The position numbers and the translations under genes are program-made. This document shows positions 7,995-16,776 of a stretch of DNA of 64,000 nucleotides, piece after piece (positions within the stretch are counted from its first letter, which is position 1; the number at the start of each line of letters is the position of its first letter). Origin of the DNA: Algoriphagus sp. AGSA1 (GTDB taxonomy: Bacteria; Bacteroidota; Bacteroidia; Cytophagales; Cyclobacteriaceae); NCBI RefSeq assembly GCF_021390545.1, contig NZ_JAJUWR010000021.1, positions 1 through 64,000 on the forward strand. The letters are read 5' to 3'. The notes under the pieces were generated by a model, which was not told the origin of the DNA, ran no database searches, and worked only from the letters and a program-made list of their open reading frames with translations.

Positions 7995-9674
7995 ATGGAA
8001 TCAAAAAACACAGTTACATCAAGGGCTTTTATATGGATAGCTGCGGTATCCTGCTTGCTTCTCGGTTTTACATTGGGGCATAATACAGGCGAAATCACCC
8101 CTCTTTCCATCCAAAGAGCTTCTGAGATCTTCGGCTTGTCTTTTACTCTTGCCGAAAAAGATAGTATGATCGGGGCATTACAAAGCCAGCGTAGTAGATA
8201 TGAGTCACTGCGGGAGATCACCGTGGATAATTGCGTCTCGCCTTCCCTGGTTTTCAATCCCCTTCCTGTAGGATTTCAGCCTGATCTATTGCAAAGGCCA
8301 CTGGAATGGGGATTAGCCAAAGAAGTAATTCTCCCGGAAAAAGACGCTGATATCGCATACCTACACTTGCATGAACTTGCAGTGTTGATACAATCAAAGA
8401 AACTTTCCAGTGTTCGGCTTACTCAAATCTATCTCGACCGAATTGATTCTTACTCAGATACTCTTCAGTGTTTGATTACTTTGCTGGAAGAATCAGCGAT
8501 GGAAAAAGCCAAAGCAATGGATGAAGAGATCGCAGCAGGCAATTATCGTGGTCCGTTGCATGGTATTCCTTACGGGATAAAAGATCTTTTGGCGGTGAAA
8601 GGGACGAAAACCACCTGGGGAGCAATGCCATACAGGGATCAGGAGATCGATATGACTGCGACTGTGGTGGATAAACTGAATGATGCAGGAGGGGTTTTGG
8701 TGGGAAAATTTACACTGGGAGCTTTGGCCATGGGTGATGTGTGGTACGGAGGCGTGACTAAAAATCCATGGAATCTGGAGCAAGGATCCAGTGGTTCTTC
8801 TGCAGGGTCGGCTGCAGCAGTGAGTGCGGGATTGATTCCTTTTGCCTTAGGAACAGAAACACTCGGCTCCATTGTTTCCCCCTCCACCAGAAACGGAGTG
8901 ACAGGATTGAGACCGACGTATGGCCGGGTGAGTAAGAACGGCGCAATGGCTTTAAGTTGGTCTATGGATAAAATAGGGCCAATTTCCAGATCAGCGCTGG
9001 ATAATGGGATTGTCCTTTCCATCATCAATGGGAAAGATGCCTTTGATGCGAGTACCATACAGGCAGCGTTTAATTATTCTTCTAAGTCGGAGGTGAAAAA
9101 GCTGAAAGTTGGCTATTTCAAAGAGTACTTTGAAGAAACTGATGCTGATATGCAAAACAGCAAGGAGGTGCTTGACTTGTTGAGAAATCAGGGATTTGAG
9201 CTGCATCCAGTAGAGCTAAAAACAAGCGTAAATCCCAGAGCCATACAGATTATGCTTTCTGTAGAAGCTGCTGCAGCATTTGATGAATTGACTAGATTGG
9301 GTTGGGATGATCAGCTGGTAGCCCAGCATAAAAATGCCTGGCCGAACACCTTCCGAGCGGCAAGATTTATCCCTGCGGTGGAATACGTGCAGGCAGCTCG
9401 ACAGCGCACTATACTTATCCAGGAGATGCACGAGATCATGAAGGATTATGATGTGATAGTCACCCCGAGCTTTGGAGGGGCGCAGCTTCAGATTACCAAT
9501 CTTACAGGCCATCCAGCTCTCTGTCTTCCCAACGGATTCAATGAGGAGGGCGGACCAACCTCAATTACGCTACTGGCGAATCTTTTCGAAGAAGAAAAAT
9601 TGGTGATGCTGGGGAATCTAATCCAGTCAAACAGCGATTGGCAGGAGCAGCGGCCTCCGATGTTTGATAAATAA
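7995..9674 (+). CDS. Amidase signature family enzyme, membrane-anchored or exported
   Basis: The 559-residue protein belongs to the amidase signature family, whose members hydrolyse amides with a Ser-cisSer-Lys triad. The Lys lies in GIKDLLA, the cis-Ser in GSSGSSAGSAAAV and the nucleophile Ser in the GTETLGSI stretch. A hydrophobic N-terminus (about residues 11-28) suggests an uncleaved anchor or signal, and residues 30-110 form an extra leader before the catalytic core. This does not fit the cytosolic GatA subunit, and no gatB or gatC neighbours are present. Substrate unknown; a secreted peptide or aryl amidase is plausible. A good terminator follows. Confidence 0.85.
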   Translation: MESKNTVTSRAFIWIAAVSCLLLGFTLGHNTGEITPLSIQRASEIFGLSFTLAEKDSMIGALQSQRSRYESLREITVDNCVSPSLVFNPLPVGFQPDLLQRPLEWGLAKEVILPEKDADIAYLHLHELAVLIQSKKLSSVRLTQIYLDRIDSYSDTLQCLITLLEESAMEKAKAMDEEIAAGNYRGPLHGIPYGIKDLLAVKGTKTTWGAMPYRDQEIDMTATVVDKLNDAGGVLVGKFTLGALAMGDVWYGGVTKNPWNLEQGSSGSSAGSAAAVSAGLIPFALGTETLGSIVSPSTRNGVTGLRPTYGRVSKNGAMALSWSMDKIGPISRSALDNGIVLSIINGKDAFDASTIQAAFNYSSKSEVKKLKVGYFKEYFEETDADMQNSKEVLDLLRNQGFELHPVELKTSVNPRAIQIMLSVEAAAAFDELTRLGWDDQLVAQHKNAWPNTFRAARFIPAVEYVQAARQRTILIQEMHEIMKDYDVIVTPSFGGAQLQITNLTGHPALCLPNGFNEEGGPTSITLLANLFEEEKLVMLGNLIQSNSDWQEQRPPMFDK

Positions 9675-9678
9675 ATAA

Positions 9679-9716
9679 AAAGGCAAGAAATGAAGATGTC
9701 TTCCACTCTTGCCTTT
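9679..9716. terminator. Terminator hairpin after the amidase gene
   Basis: AAAGGCAAG at 9679-9687 pairs with CTTGCCTTT at 9708-9716 and is followed by ATTTATTT. It lies just after the amidase stop and can also serve the convergent lipoprotein gene. Confidence 0.8.
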
Positions 9717-9772
9717 ATTTATTTGACCTGTTAACCTACCTTACAAAAGCGAGTTCATAGTCCGGGTTAAGC

Positions 9773-10345
9773 TTATCCTTTCACTACCACTGTTCCTTCG
9801 ATTCTCATGTTGTTTTGTTCCAAAAACCAAATCTTCTGGCTTGTCTGGATGGAATAACTCTCAATCAAATGGGTAACAGCATTTAAATTGATCTCTGCCA
9901 GCGTAGTAGCAGAATAGAACAGATTGTCCTCAGCTATTTTAATGGAAACCCCAGAGACTTCACCATTGTAATAGGAGATTTTGAGGTATTTCAGTTTTCC
10001 TTTTGCCTTTGGCAATAGCTCATGGGCGAGCAGATCATCGGATTTGGTAGTGCCGTAGGATTGTAGCATGGAGGCTTTATTGATGTCGGCATCTTTAAAT
10101 ATGCTGAATTCCTCTGTCCAATCCTGGATAGAATAAATTAATCTTACCTGATTTTCCTCTCCCTGGATTTCTGAGCGTTTCAGCACTTCCAGACTATCGA
10201 CTTCTTGGACTTTCTTTTCGATGAATCCTTTGAGGTCAAAGTATGGTGTGGTTTCAATTGTGCCTGTGGATTTCTCTGCACAGGAAAAAAAACCGGCGAT
10301 CAGTAGCAAGAAAATCCCGAAGGAAAGCCCTTTTTGATAGTTCAT
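9773..10345 (-). CDS. Conserved lipoprotein of unknown function
   Basis: The 190-residue product has a lipoprotein signal ending at LLIAGFFSC (Cys22), so the mature protein is probably lipid-anchored in the periplasm or outer membrane. The remainder is a mixed alpha/beta domain without a motif I recognise. Its ATG shares one base with the gpmI stop (TAATG), so translation is probably coupled to gpmI. The tight link with a glycolytic enzyme looks like operon packing rather than evidence of shared function. Confidence 0.75.
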   Translation of the reverse strand: MNYQKGLSFGIFLLLIAGFFSCAEKSTGTIETTPYFDLKGFIEKKVQEVDSLEVLKRSEIQGEENQVRLIYSIQDWTEEFSIFKDADINKASMLQSYGTTKSDDLLAHELLPKAKGKLKYLKISYYNGEVSGVSIKIAEDNLFYSATTLAEINLNAVTHLIESYSIQTSQKIWFLEQNNMRIEGTVVVKG

Positions 10346-11868
10346 TAAGTCAGTAGAATATTCCCACTCATATCTTCAGGCTTCTCTATACCCATCAGCT
10401 TAAGTATAGTAGGCGCCAAGTCACCTAACTTACCGTCCTTGATTGAAAGCCTGTCATTTTTGTCTACCATGATGCATGGCACTAGGTTAGTGGTATGGGC
10501 AGTATTTGGTGTCCCGTCCTCGTTGATCATCATGTCACTATTGCCGTGATCCGCAATGACAATGGTGGTATAATCGTTGGCCAAAGCCGTGGTAATCACA
10601 CTGTCAGCACATGCATCTACCGCTTCACATGCCTTCACGGCAGCATCGAAATCTCCTGTATGACCGACCATGTCTGCATTGGCGAAGTTGAGACAGATGA
10701 AATCGGCACTTTTCTTTTTTAGCTCTCCGTTGATTTTGGAGGCGATTTCAAAGGCACTCATTTCAGGCTTCAGATCGTAAGTCGCCACTTTAGGGGATGG
10801 ACAAAGCAATCTACTCTCTCCGACGAATTCTTTTTCCCTGCCTCCTGAAAAGAAGAAGGTGACATGTGGATATTTCTCTGTTTCCGCTATTCGTATTTGT
10901 TTTTTGCCTGCGCGTTCCAGGACTTCGCCAAGTGTGTTGTTCAGATTGTCCTTTTCGAATAGCACCTGTACACCTTCAAAAGTAGCATCGTAATTTGTGA
11001 ATGTGATGTACTCCACATTCAGTTTTTTCATATTAAAGTCTTCGTAATCCTGTTGGGTAAGTGCCTGGGTGATTTCCCTGCCCCGGTCAGTGCGGAAGTT
11101 GAAGCAGATCACCAGATCTCCCTCTTCTATAGTGGCCAAGGGTTTATTATCTGGCCCCACATGGATGATTGGGCGGATAAATTCGTCAGTTACTCCATTT
11201 TCATATGATTTGCGCATGGCAGCAAGGATGTCTTTGGATTTTTCACCTTCGCCCTTCACCATGGCATCATAGGCCAGCTTCACACGTTCCCATCGATTGT
11301 CCCTGTCCATGGCATAGTATCTACCTACCACAGAAGCTACCTTGCCACTGGAATGGGTTAAGTGTGCCTGTAGATCCTCCAAATATCCTATGCCGCCTTT
11401 GGGATCGGTGTCTCTTCCATCTGTGAAAGCATGGATGAATACATCCTCTAGGCCGTGGAATTTGGCTGCGTCACACAGGCCTTTTAAGTGTTTGATATGG
11501 GCATGTACTCCTCCATCTGAAAGTAAACCCATAAAATGAGCCTTCTTTTTAGAAGCTTTGGCTTTGGCAAAAGCAGCTGCCAAAACCGGATGGGAGTTCA
11601 GCTCTCCGTTTTCCACAGCGAGATTGATCTTCACGAGATCCTGATATACCACGCGTCCGGCACCTATATTCATATGGCCTACTTCAGAGTTGCCCATTTG
11701 GCCTTCTGGCAAACCTACCGCAAGACCGGAAGCTTCCAAGGTAGCATGGGGATATTTGGTGTAAAGGCTGTCGACAAAGGGTGTTTTCGCTTTGTCAATA
11801 GCAGAAACCGCGGGGTTGGTGGCGATTCCCCAACCATCCAAAATCATTAAAAGTACTTTCTTATCCAT
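10345..11868 (-). CDS. gpmI: 2,3-bisphosphoglycerate-independent phosphoglycerate mutase
   Basis: The enzyme interconverts 3- and 2-phosphoglycerate in glycolysis and gluconeogenesis using two metal ions (manganese in many homologues). At 507 residues it has the usual length. The first metal Asp is in ILDGWG (D11) and the phospho-acceptor Ser in GNSEVGH (S61). Further metal ligands lie in the C-terminal part (IVIADHGNSD). It heads a two-gene unit with the downstream lipoprotein. A TATATTTG promoter box ends only four bases before the ATG, so the message is probably leaderless. Confidence 0.97.
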   Translation of the reverse strand: MDKKVLLMILDGWGIATNPAVSAIDKAKTPFVDSLYTKYPHATLEASGLAVGLPEGQMGNSEVGHMNIGAGRVVYQDLVKINLAVENGELNSHPVLAAAFAKAKASKKKAHFMGLLSDGGVHAHIKHLKGLCDAAKFHGLEDVFIHAFTDGRDTDPKGGIGYLEDLQAHLTHSSGKVASVVGRYYAMDRDNRWERVKLAYDAMVKGEGEKSKDILAAMRKSYENGVTDEFIRPIIHVGPDNKPLATIEEGDLVICFNFRTDRGREITQALTQQDYEDFNMKKLNVEYITFTNYDATFEGVQVLFEKDNLNNTLGEVLERAGKKQIRIAETEKYPHVTFFFSGGREKEFVGESRLLCPSPKVATYDLKPEMSAFEIASKINGELKKKSADFICLNFANADMVGHTGDFDAAVKACEAVDACADSVITTALANDYTTIVIADHGNSDMMINEDGTPNTAHTTNLVPCIMVDKNDRLSIKDGKLGDLAPTILKLMGIEKPEDMSGNILLT

Positions 11869-11872
11869 ACCG

Positions 11873-11880
11873 CAAATATA
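11873..11880 (-). promoter_or_regulatory. TAnnTTTG box of gpmI
   Basis: TATATTTG on the minus strand matches the Bacteroidota -7 consensus exactly. Four bases (CGGT) separate it from the gpmI ATG. No convincing TTTG at -33 is seen. Confidence 0.65.
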
Positions 11881-12005
11881 TTATAATTCAGAGTAAAGTA
11901 GTCCCGAAATCGCGATTAGACAAAACTTCATGGACCTACACCTTTTAAACTTAAAAACGAAGGACATAATTCCTGTTTTGGCTTAGTATTTGCCTAGCAT
12001 GGCCA

Positions 12006-12404
12006 ATGACCTCAGTATTAAGTTTAATCATTTCCATTTTCTTTCTAGTCCAGCCATCTGAGCTGGAAATAGCCATTCCGGACTCCATAGAAATAGTTAT
12101 TGCGGCCATCGATAGCGGTTCCAGCAGCGATTTGGCAAAATATTTCGATTCCAGTGTTTCTCTTAATGTTAACGGTTTACAGGGGGATTATTCTAAAAAC
12201 CAGGCAGAACTTGTGTTAAAAGATTTTTTCAAAAAGAACCCTTCCATGGGCTTCAATCTGGTATTCCGGAGTGAAAACAATCCGAGTTTGAGTTCTTATA
12301 TAGGTGATTACCAGACAGGCCAAGGGGTTTTTAAGGTCTTCATTAAAGTTTCTCAGCAGGCTTCTGATTTTAGGATTTATAGCCTTGAATTTGTCAAAGG
12401 GTAA
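12006..12404 (+). CDS. DUF4783 family protein
   Basis: This 132-residue protein has a hydrophobic N-terminus (about residues 2-16), so it is probably exported or anchored. The rest resembles DUF4783, a small NTF2-like fold common in Bacteroidota, including a KDFFKKNP segment and a C-terminal YSLEFVKG. Its biochemical role is not known. It lies 86 bp before nadC on the same strand. I believe this neighbourhood is common in the phylum, but nothing here shows a functional link. The ATG at 12006 has no clear ribosome site. Confidence 0.75.
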   Translation: MTSVLSLIISIFFLVQPSELEIAIPDSIEIVIAAIDSGSSSDLAKYFDSSVSLNVNGLQGDYSKNQAELVLKDFFKKNPSMGFNLVFRSENNPSLSSYIGDYQTGQGVFKVFIKVSQQASDFRIYSLEFVKG

Positions 12405-12458
12405 GAAAGCATTTTACGGAATATTCCTGCTGGTAAAAGAAAATTGCTGTTTTAGGAC

Positions 12459-12487
12459 TTTGCGGGAGCTCCAAATGCCTATTTTTG
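12459..12487 (+). promoter_or_regulatory. nadC promoter with both -33 and -7 boxes
   Basis: TTTG at 12459-12462 and TATTTTTG at 12480-12487 are separated by 17 bases, a good match to the Bacteroidota promoter. Only GGC separates the box from the ATG at 12491, so transcription should start at or next to the start codon. Confidence 0.75.
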
Positions 12488-12490
12488 GGC

Positions 12491-13348
12491 ATGAAACCTT
12501 CCTATCTAACAGAAGAAGCCATCTCTTCTTTTATAGCCACTGCCTTGGCCGAAGATATCGGACCAGGGGATTATTCTTCTCTATCGGCTATCCCGGCAGG
12601 CAAAACAGGCCAGGCGAAATTGTTGATTAAAGGCGATGGGATCATTGCCGGAGTGGAATTGGCTGAACGGATTTTTAAGACTTTCGATGCTGATCTTCAG
12701 ATTGATCTGTTGGTTCAAGATGGGGATAAAGTTGCTTATGGAGACCTGGGGCTTGTCGTATCAGGTTCCTCAGCCTCGATCCTTTCTTCAGAGCGTTTGG
12801 TGCTGAACTGTATGCAGCGGATGAGTGGTATCGCTACCGTTACTCACAGCCTGACTGAGAAAATTCTGCACACAAAAGCCCGCCTGATGGATACCAGAAA
12901 GACCACCCCTAATTTTCGGTTGATGGAAAAATGGGCAGTCCATATAGGAGGGGGCGTAAATCACCGTTTTGCACTATATGATATGGTGATGCTGAAGGAC
13001 AATCATGTGGATTTTGCAGGAGGGATACGGCAGGCCATTGAAAGCTGCAAGTCGTATCTAAAAGCGAACAACCTGAATCTCAAAATAGAGGTGGAAACAA
13101 GAAATCTAGATGAAGTAGCCGAGGTAATTGAAGTTGGTGGAATAGATTTTGTCATGTTAGACAACATGGATTATGATACCATGAGAGAGGCGGTAAAAAT
13201 GGTTGGGGATAAATTTAAAACGGAAGCCTCAGGAGGGATCACCGAGGAGACCTTGGTTGATGTGGCTGAATGTGGGGTTGATTTTATCTCCATGGGTGCT
13301 CTTACTCACTCCATAAAAAGCCTTGACATCAGTTTGAAGGCTATCTGA
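12491..13348 (+). CDS. nadC: Nicotinate-nucleotide pyrophosphorylase (quinolinate PRTase)
   Basis: NadC converts quinolinate and PRPP to nicotinate mononucleotide in de novo NAD synthesis. The 285-residue product has the family motifs RLMDTRKTTP, the HRFALYDMVMLKDNH segment and the C-terminal EASGGI loop. I chose ATG 12491 rather than the upstream TTG, because the TTG lies inside the predicted -7 promoter box. nadA and nadB are not in this window. The gene has its own promoter directly before the start. Confidence 0.96.
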   Translation: MKPSYLTEEAISSFIATALAEDIGPGDYSSLSAIPAGKTGQAKLLIKGDGIIAGVELAERIFKTFDADLQIDLLVQDGDKVAYGDLGLVVSGSSASILSSERLVLNCMQRMSGIATVTHSLTEKILHTKARLMDTRKTTPNFRLMEKWAVHIGGGVNHRFALYDMVMLKDNHVDFAGGIRQAIESCKSYLKANNLNLKIEVETRNLDEVAEVIEVGGIDFVMLDNMDYDTMREAVKMVGDKFKTEASGGITEETLVDVAECGVDFISMGALTHSIKSLDISLKAI

Positions 13349-13555
13349 TCCTCTTAAGTGACCATTTTGAATTAATCGTGTCTAAAAAGTATGAACCCCA
13401 GTATGTGCATGGTATTTGCTGCGTAGAGCTGAATGGCTATAAGGGACAATCAATTGAATTGATGAAATTGACCGCCAGTCGCTAAGGATGGTTTCTTATA
13501 CTTTCTGCTCATCCTGAGAAGTCTAATGCATAATGCGGGATAAACAAAACCAACT

Positions 13556-13946
13556 ATGAAAAACGTATTGTTAATCTTATCTCTTTTTATTTTCGCAAGC
13601 TGTAGCCCCGATTCTTTTCCGAATAGCAAGTGGTATGGGAAACATCTCACCGTAGTAGAGATGATGGGAGCCCCCGTACAGACTTCCGGTTCCACGAGTG
13701 ACGCACATCTGATATTCAACGCTGAAAACGGGGTTGTCAATGGCAGTGGCGGTTGTAATAGAATCTTTGGACAGGAAAAACGCTATCCGGTTCTCAGAAG
13801 TCGGTGCCACCCGCATGGCCTGCCAAAACATGAATTTCGAAAACAGGTTTCTCGATTTGCTCGATCAAGTGAGGTATTATGAATTTAAGGATAACATGAT
13901 GCTGCTGAAAAACGGAAGGAAAGATGTGATTCTGAAGTTGCAATAA
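13556..13946 (+). pseudogene. META-domain (HslJ-like) lipoprotein, frameshifted
   Basis: Two overlapping frames together make one META-domain protein. The first (from ATG 13556) has a lipoprotein signal ending SLFIFASC and reads as far as GSGGCNRIFG. The second picks up at RKNAIRFSEVGATRMACQNM and runs to 13946, ending in a typical META C-terminus. The META family normally has a short strand between these two pieces, so a small deletion that shifts the frame is likely, near 13770. If real, the gene is dead; a sequencing error or assembly slip is the alternative. META lipoproteins are linked to heat or antibiotic tolerance in other bacteria. Confidence 0.7.
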
Positions 13947-13948
13947 TT

Positions 13949-15061
13949 CTAGATCCAATTCTTCCTTTTAAAAAAATACAGCATTCCAATAATTACAAGC
14001 CCCATTCCCCCCAGCACATAGAAATAGCCATATTTCCAGTGGAGTTCAGGCATATTGTCAAAGTTCATTCCATAGACACCTGCGACAAAGCTCAGGGGAA
14101 TAAAGATCGTGGAGATGATGGTAAGGACTTTCATGATGTTGTTCATGCGGTTGGAAAGACTATTCATATATAGATCCAATACTCCAGAGGACATATCCCG
14201 GAAGACTTCCATAGTCTCAATGACCTGGATTGTGTTCTCATAGAGATCACGGATAAATGGTCTTGTCTCAGCACTGATTTTGTCGTCTGCATATTTGTCA
14301 AAAGAGCCGATTACTTCCCGAAGTGGATAGACTGTTCTTCTCAAATCCATCATCTCTCGTCTTTGACCGTAAAGCGCATTCAGTGTTTCACTGCCAGGGG
14401 CGGTCATCGCCTGGGATTCCAGGTTTTCGATCCGCTCACCTACATTTTCCATGACGATAAAGTAGTTGTCAATGACCGCATCGAGAAGTGCATACAGTAG
14501 GTAGTCCGTCTTGCGCTGACGTATGGCACGCTTGGGATCCGTCAGACGGCTACGTACAAACTCAAATACATCGCCCTTTTTCTCTTGGAAAGTCAACAAA
14601 ATCCCGTCTTTGAGGATAAAGCTGATCTGCTCATCATCAATAGGGGACTCAGGAGTAGCGCATTGGATCATCTTCATGGCCGCAAAAAGATAATTATCAA
14701 AGACTTCCATTTTGGGACGCTGATCCACATTCAGTATATCCTCAAGGGTAAGTTTATGTATGCCGAAAAGCAAGCCTATCTTCTCCATTAACTCCACATC
14801 ATGCAGGCCGATGATGTCTATCCAGATTACCTTTTTCTTCAGTTTCAGATGCCCTTCTAATTGCTCTAGATGAATAGTTTCTTCGTAGAAATCAACTTCA
14901 TCATAGGTGATTAGATTTATTTCAACGTTCTCAAGCTTTTTGTCTCCGGTGAAAACCAAAGCCCCGGGAGGTAAACCAATTTTATGGGTCTTTTTGTTTT
15001 TCTTTTTCTTGGGCTTGAAAAGCTTTTGTACAGCTTTAATATTTGACAAATTGGAGCTCAT
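13949..15061 (-). CDS. corA: Magnesium/cobalt transporter CorA
   Basis: This is a 370-residue inner-membrane ion channel. A long soluble N-terminal domain and a stalk helix are followed by two C-terminal membrane spans, with the signature YGMNFDNMPE after the first. The extreme N-terminus is very basic (FKPKKKKNKKTHK). It starts 17 bp after queG on the same strand and is probably co-transcribed from the queG promoter. Whether the substrate is Mg2+, Co2+ or another divalent ion cannot be read from the sequence. Confidence 0.95.
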   Translation of the reverse strand: MSSNLSNIKAVQKLFKPKKKKNKKTHKIGLPPGALVFTGDKKLENVEINLITYDEVDFYEETIHLEQLEGHLKLKKKVIWIDIIGLHDVELMEKIGLLFGIHKLTLEDILNVDQRPKMEVFDNYLFAAMKMIQCATPESPIDDEQISFILKDGILLTFQEKKGDVFEFVRSRLTDPKRAIRQRKTDYLLYALLDAVIDNYFIVMENVGERIENLESQAMTAPGSETLNALYGQRREMMDLRRTVYPLREVIGSFDKYADDKISAETRPFIRDLYENTIQVIETMEVFRDMSSGVLDLYMNSLSNRMNNIMKVLTIISTIFIPLSFVAGVYGMNFDNMPELHWKYGYFYVLGGMGLVIIGMLYFFKRKNWI

Positions 15062-15078
15062 ACATTTCCTGGCTTGAG

Positions 15079-16014
15079 TTATTTCGATTTGATAAAGTCG
15101 ATATTTCTTTTCAGTCCAGCAAGTTTAGTGCGCTTTACTGCTGATTTTTTGAAGACCTTACGGAAAGTCTCCTCGGTGATCTCCTGCCAATCTGAGCCTG
15201 ACATTCCCTTCAAGTCTTCATTAGGCTGAAATCTTGGTTCTTGGTTGGGCTTGGCAAAACGGTTCCACGGACATACATCCTGGCAGATATCGCAGCCAAA
15301 AGCCCAGTTTTCCATTTTTCCTTTGAATTCAGCGGGAATGGAATCTTTCAGCTCGATGGTCAGGTAGGAAATACATCGGGAGCCGTCAATCACTCCATTA
15401 TCCACAATGGCATCCGTAGGACAGGCATCTATGCAGGCTGTGCAGGTACCGCAGTAATCTTTGGCAAGAGGAGTATCCGGAGTTGCTTCCAGATCGATGA
15501 TGAGTTCGGCCAGAAAAAAGAAACTGCCCATTTCTCTGTTCAGCAACAAGCTGTTTTTGCCCAGCCAGCCCAAGCCGGATTTCTGCGCCCATTGGCGTTC
15601 CATTACCGGAGCAGAATCCACAAAACCACGTCCGTCGATTTCACCGATTTCCTCCCGTAGTATTTCCAGAAATTCATTGAGTTTGTCGCGAATGACAAAG
15701 TGATAATCCTCTCCGTAGGCGTATTTGGCAAGTTTGATAGAATCTGCTGATTCTGGAAGTTTCTGTTCTGGATAATAATTGTATATCAAAGAAACCACCG
15801 TTTTGGCGCCTTCTACAAGTTTGGTTGGATCGAGACGTTTGTCAAAATGATTCGCCAGATAGCCCATTTGGCCGTGGTAATTACGGTTTAGCCAGTCTTC
15901 CAATCTAGGCGCTTCCTCCTCCAGAAAACCCGCTTTCGCTATCCCGCAAAAGTCAAACCCCAGCCGCTTGGCGGTGGATTTGATCAGGGAGGCACTTTTC
16001 TCTGAGGAAGTCAT
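15079..16014 (-). CDS. queG: Epoxyqueuosine reductase
   Basis: QueG performs the last step of queuosine synthesis in tRNA, reducing epoxyqueuosine with cobalamin and iron-sulfur clusters. The 311-residue protein has both ferredoxin-type Cys sets, CGTCTACIDACP and CDICQDVCPWN, and the catalytic region RGFVDSAPVMER. Because QueG needs cobalamin, the organism must make or import B12, which fits the riboswitch in front of metE. corA follows in the same unit. A TATCTTTG box ends four bases before the ATG, predicting a leaderless message. Confidence 0.95.
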   Translation of the reverse strand: MTSSEKSASLIKSTAKRLGFDFCGIAKAGFLEEEAPRLEDWLNRNYHGQMGYLANHFDKRLDPTKLVEGAKTVVSLIYNYYPEQKLPESADSIKLAKYAYGEDYHFVIRDKLNEFLEILREEIGEIDGRGFVDSAPVMERQWAQKSGLGWLGKNSLLLNREMGSFFFLAELIIDLEATPDTPLAKDYCGTCTACIDACPTDAIVDNGVIDGSRCISYLTIELKDSIPAEFKGKMENWAFGCDICQDVCPWNRFAKPNQEPRFQPNEDLKGMSGSDWQEITEETFRKVFKKSAVKRTKLAGLKRNIDFIKSK

Positions 16015-16018
16015 GGGG

Positions 16019-16026
16019 CAAAGATA
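16019..16026 (-). promoter_or_regulatory. TAnnTTTG box of queG
   Basis: TATCTTTG on the minus strand is an exact -7 box. CCCC separates it from the queG ATG. No good -33 element is visible. Confidence 0.65.
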
Positions 16027-16083
16027 GGGGAGTTAAGTTTCAGGGAAGAATCATAAACAATTATGAAACTATTTCATACAAAA

Positions 16084-16112
16084 TACACGTATATTTATTC
16101 TAAACACGTGTA
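16084..16112 (+). promoter_or_regulatory. Candidate operator of the toxin-antitoxin pair
   Basis: TACACGT at 16084-16090 and ACGTGTA at 16106-16112 form an inverted repeat with a 15-base AT-rich spacer. The right arm ends three bases before the antitoxin ATG. Its position suits autorepression by the antitoxin or the complex. No Shine-Dalgarno sequence fits between it and the start. Confidence 0.55.
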
Positions 16113-16115
16113 ACT

Positions 16116-16373
16116 ATGAAGACCAAACTTACGCTCACTGTAGAAAAAGATATTGTAGAAAAGGCCAAGCTCAAAGCTGCCAGCAGGGGTATTTCGCTTT
16201 CCAGGATGTTTGAGGAGATTTTTGAAAAGGAAAATCCAGGTATCGAGAAAACTCCAGAACAGCTTGCTGCTGCTCGTTTTTTGGAAAGATTAAAAAGGGA
16301 GACTCCTATCAAAGCCCTTGAGAAGTCAGACAAAGATTTAATCCGCGAACACCGGGATAAAAAATATGCATAG
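16116..16373 (+). CDS. DUF6364-type antitoxin
   Basis: This 85-residue protein looks like the antitoxin of a type II toxin-antitoxin pair. Its N-terminal MKTKLTLTVEKDIVEKAK has the beta strand plus helix of a ribbon-helix-helix DNA-binding domain, followed by an SRGISLSRMFEEIFE helix. The charged C-terminus (about 45-85) would wrap the toxin. It overlaps the PIN toxin gene by eight bases, so the two are translationally coupled. An inverted repeat directly before the start is a candidate operator. The family name is from memory of similar proteins; the antitoxin role follows from the neighbour. Confidence 0.8.
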   Translation: MKTKLTLTVEKDIVEKAKLKAASRGISLSRMFEEIFEKENPGIEKTPEQLAAARFLERLKRETPIKALEKSDKDLIREHRDKKYA

Positions 16374-16776
16374 GATATTTTTGGATACAAATGTTGCACT
16401 CGATTTGGTGGCAAATCGGGAGCCATTTATTGAGGATTCTAAGCCATATCTTTCTCTGGTAGCTGAAGGAGAAGCTCAACTTTATATTTCTGAAGTTTCT
16501 TTAGGTCTGTTGATTTACATGTCCTTTGACCGGTACAAGCTAGTAGATGCTAAAGAAAAGTTGATTCAATTTATGGGGTTTTGCGGAGTGATTTCAGGAG
16601 GAAAGGAAGCATTTTTAAATTCCATGAATTCAGATTTCAAGGACAAAGAGGATGGACTTCAGTATTTTACTGCCGTTGACAACAAAATGGATTTTTTAAT
16701 AACACGGGATAAGCAAGATTTCAAATCAGCAGATAAAATTCCCGTAATGACACCAAAGGAATTTTTTTCAAGTTAA
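16366..16776 (+). CDS. PIN-domain toxin (VapC-like ribonuclease)
   Basis: The 136-residue protein has a PIN nuclease fold that, in toxin-antitoxin systems, cuts RNA using metal ions. Visible acidic residues are the Asp of FLDTNVALD at the N-terminus, Glu in ISEVSLG, the DKEDGLQY pair and Asp in LITRDKQDF. These are the positions expected for the PIN metal site, so the enzyme is probably active. Its RNA target cannot be predicted. The end overlaps that of the convergent small membrane protein by nine bases. Confidence 0.88.
   Translation: MHRIFLDTNVALDLVANREPFIEDSKPYLSLVAEGEAQLYISEVSLGLLIYMSFDRYKLVDAKEKLIQFMGFCGVISGGKEAFLNSMNSDFKDKEDGLQYFTAVDNKMDFLITRDKQDFKSADKIPVMTPKEFFSS

Noticed and set aside
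7995..9674. GatA subunit of the tRNA amidotransferase
   Set aside because: The protein has a hydrophobic export signal and a long leader, and no gatB or gatC is near.
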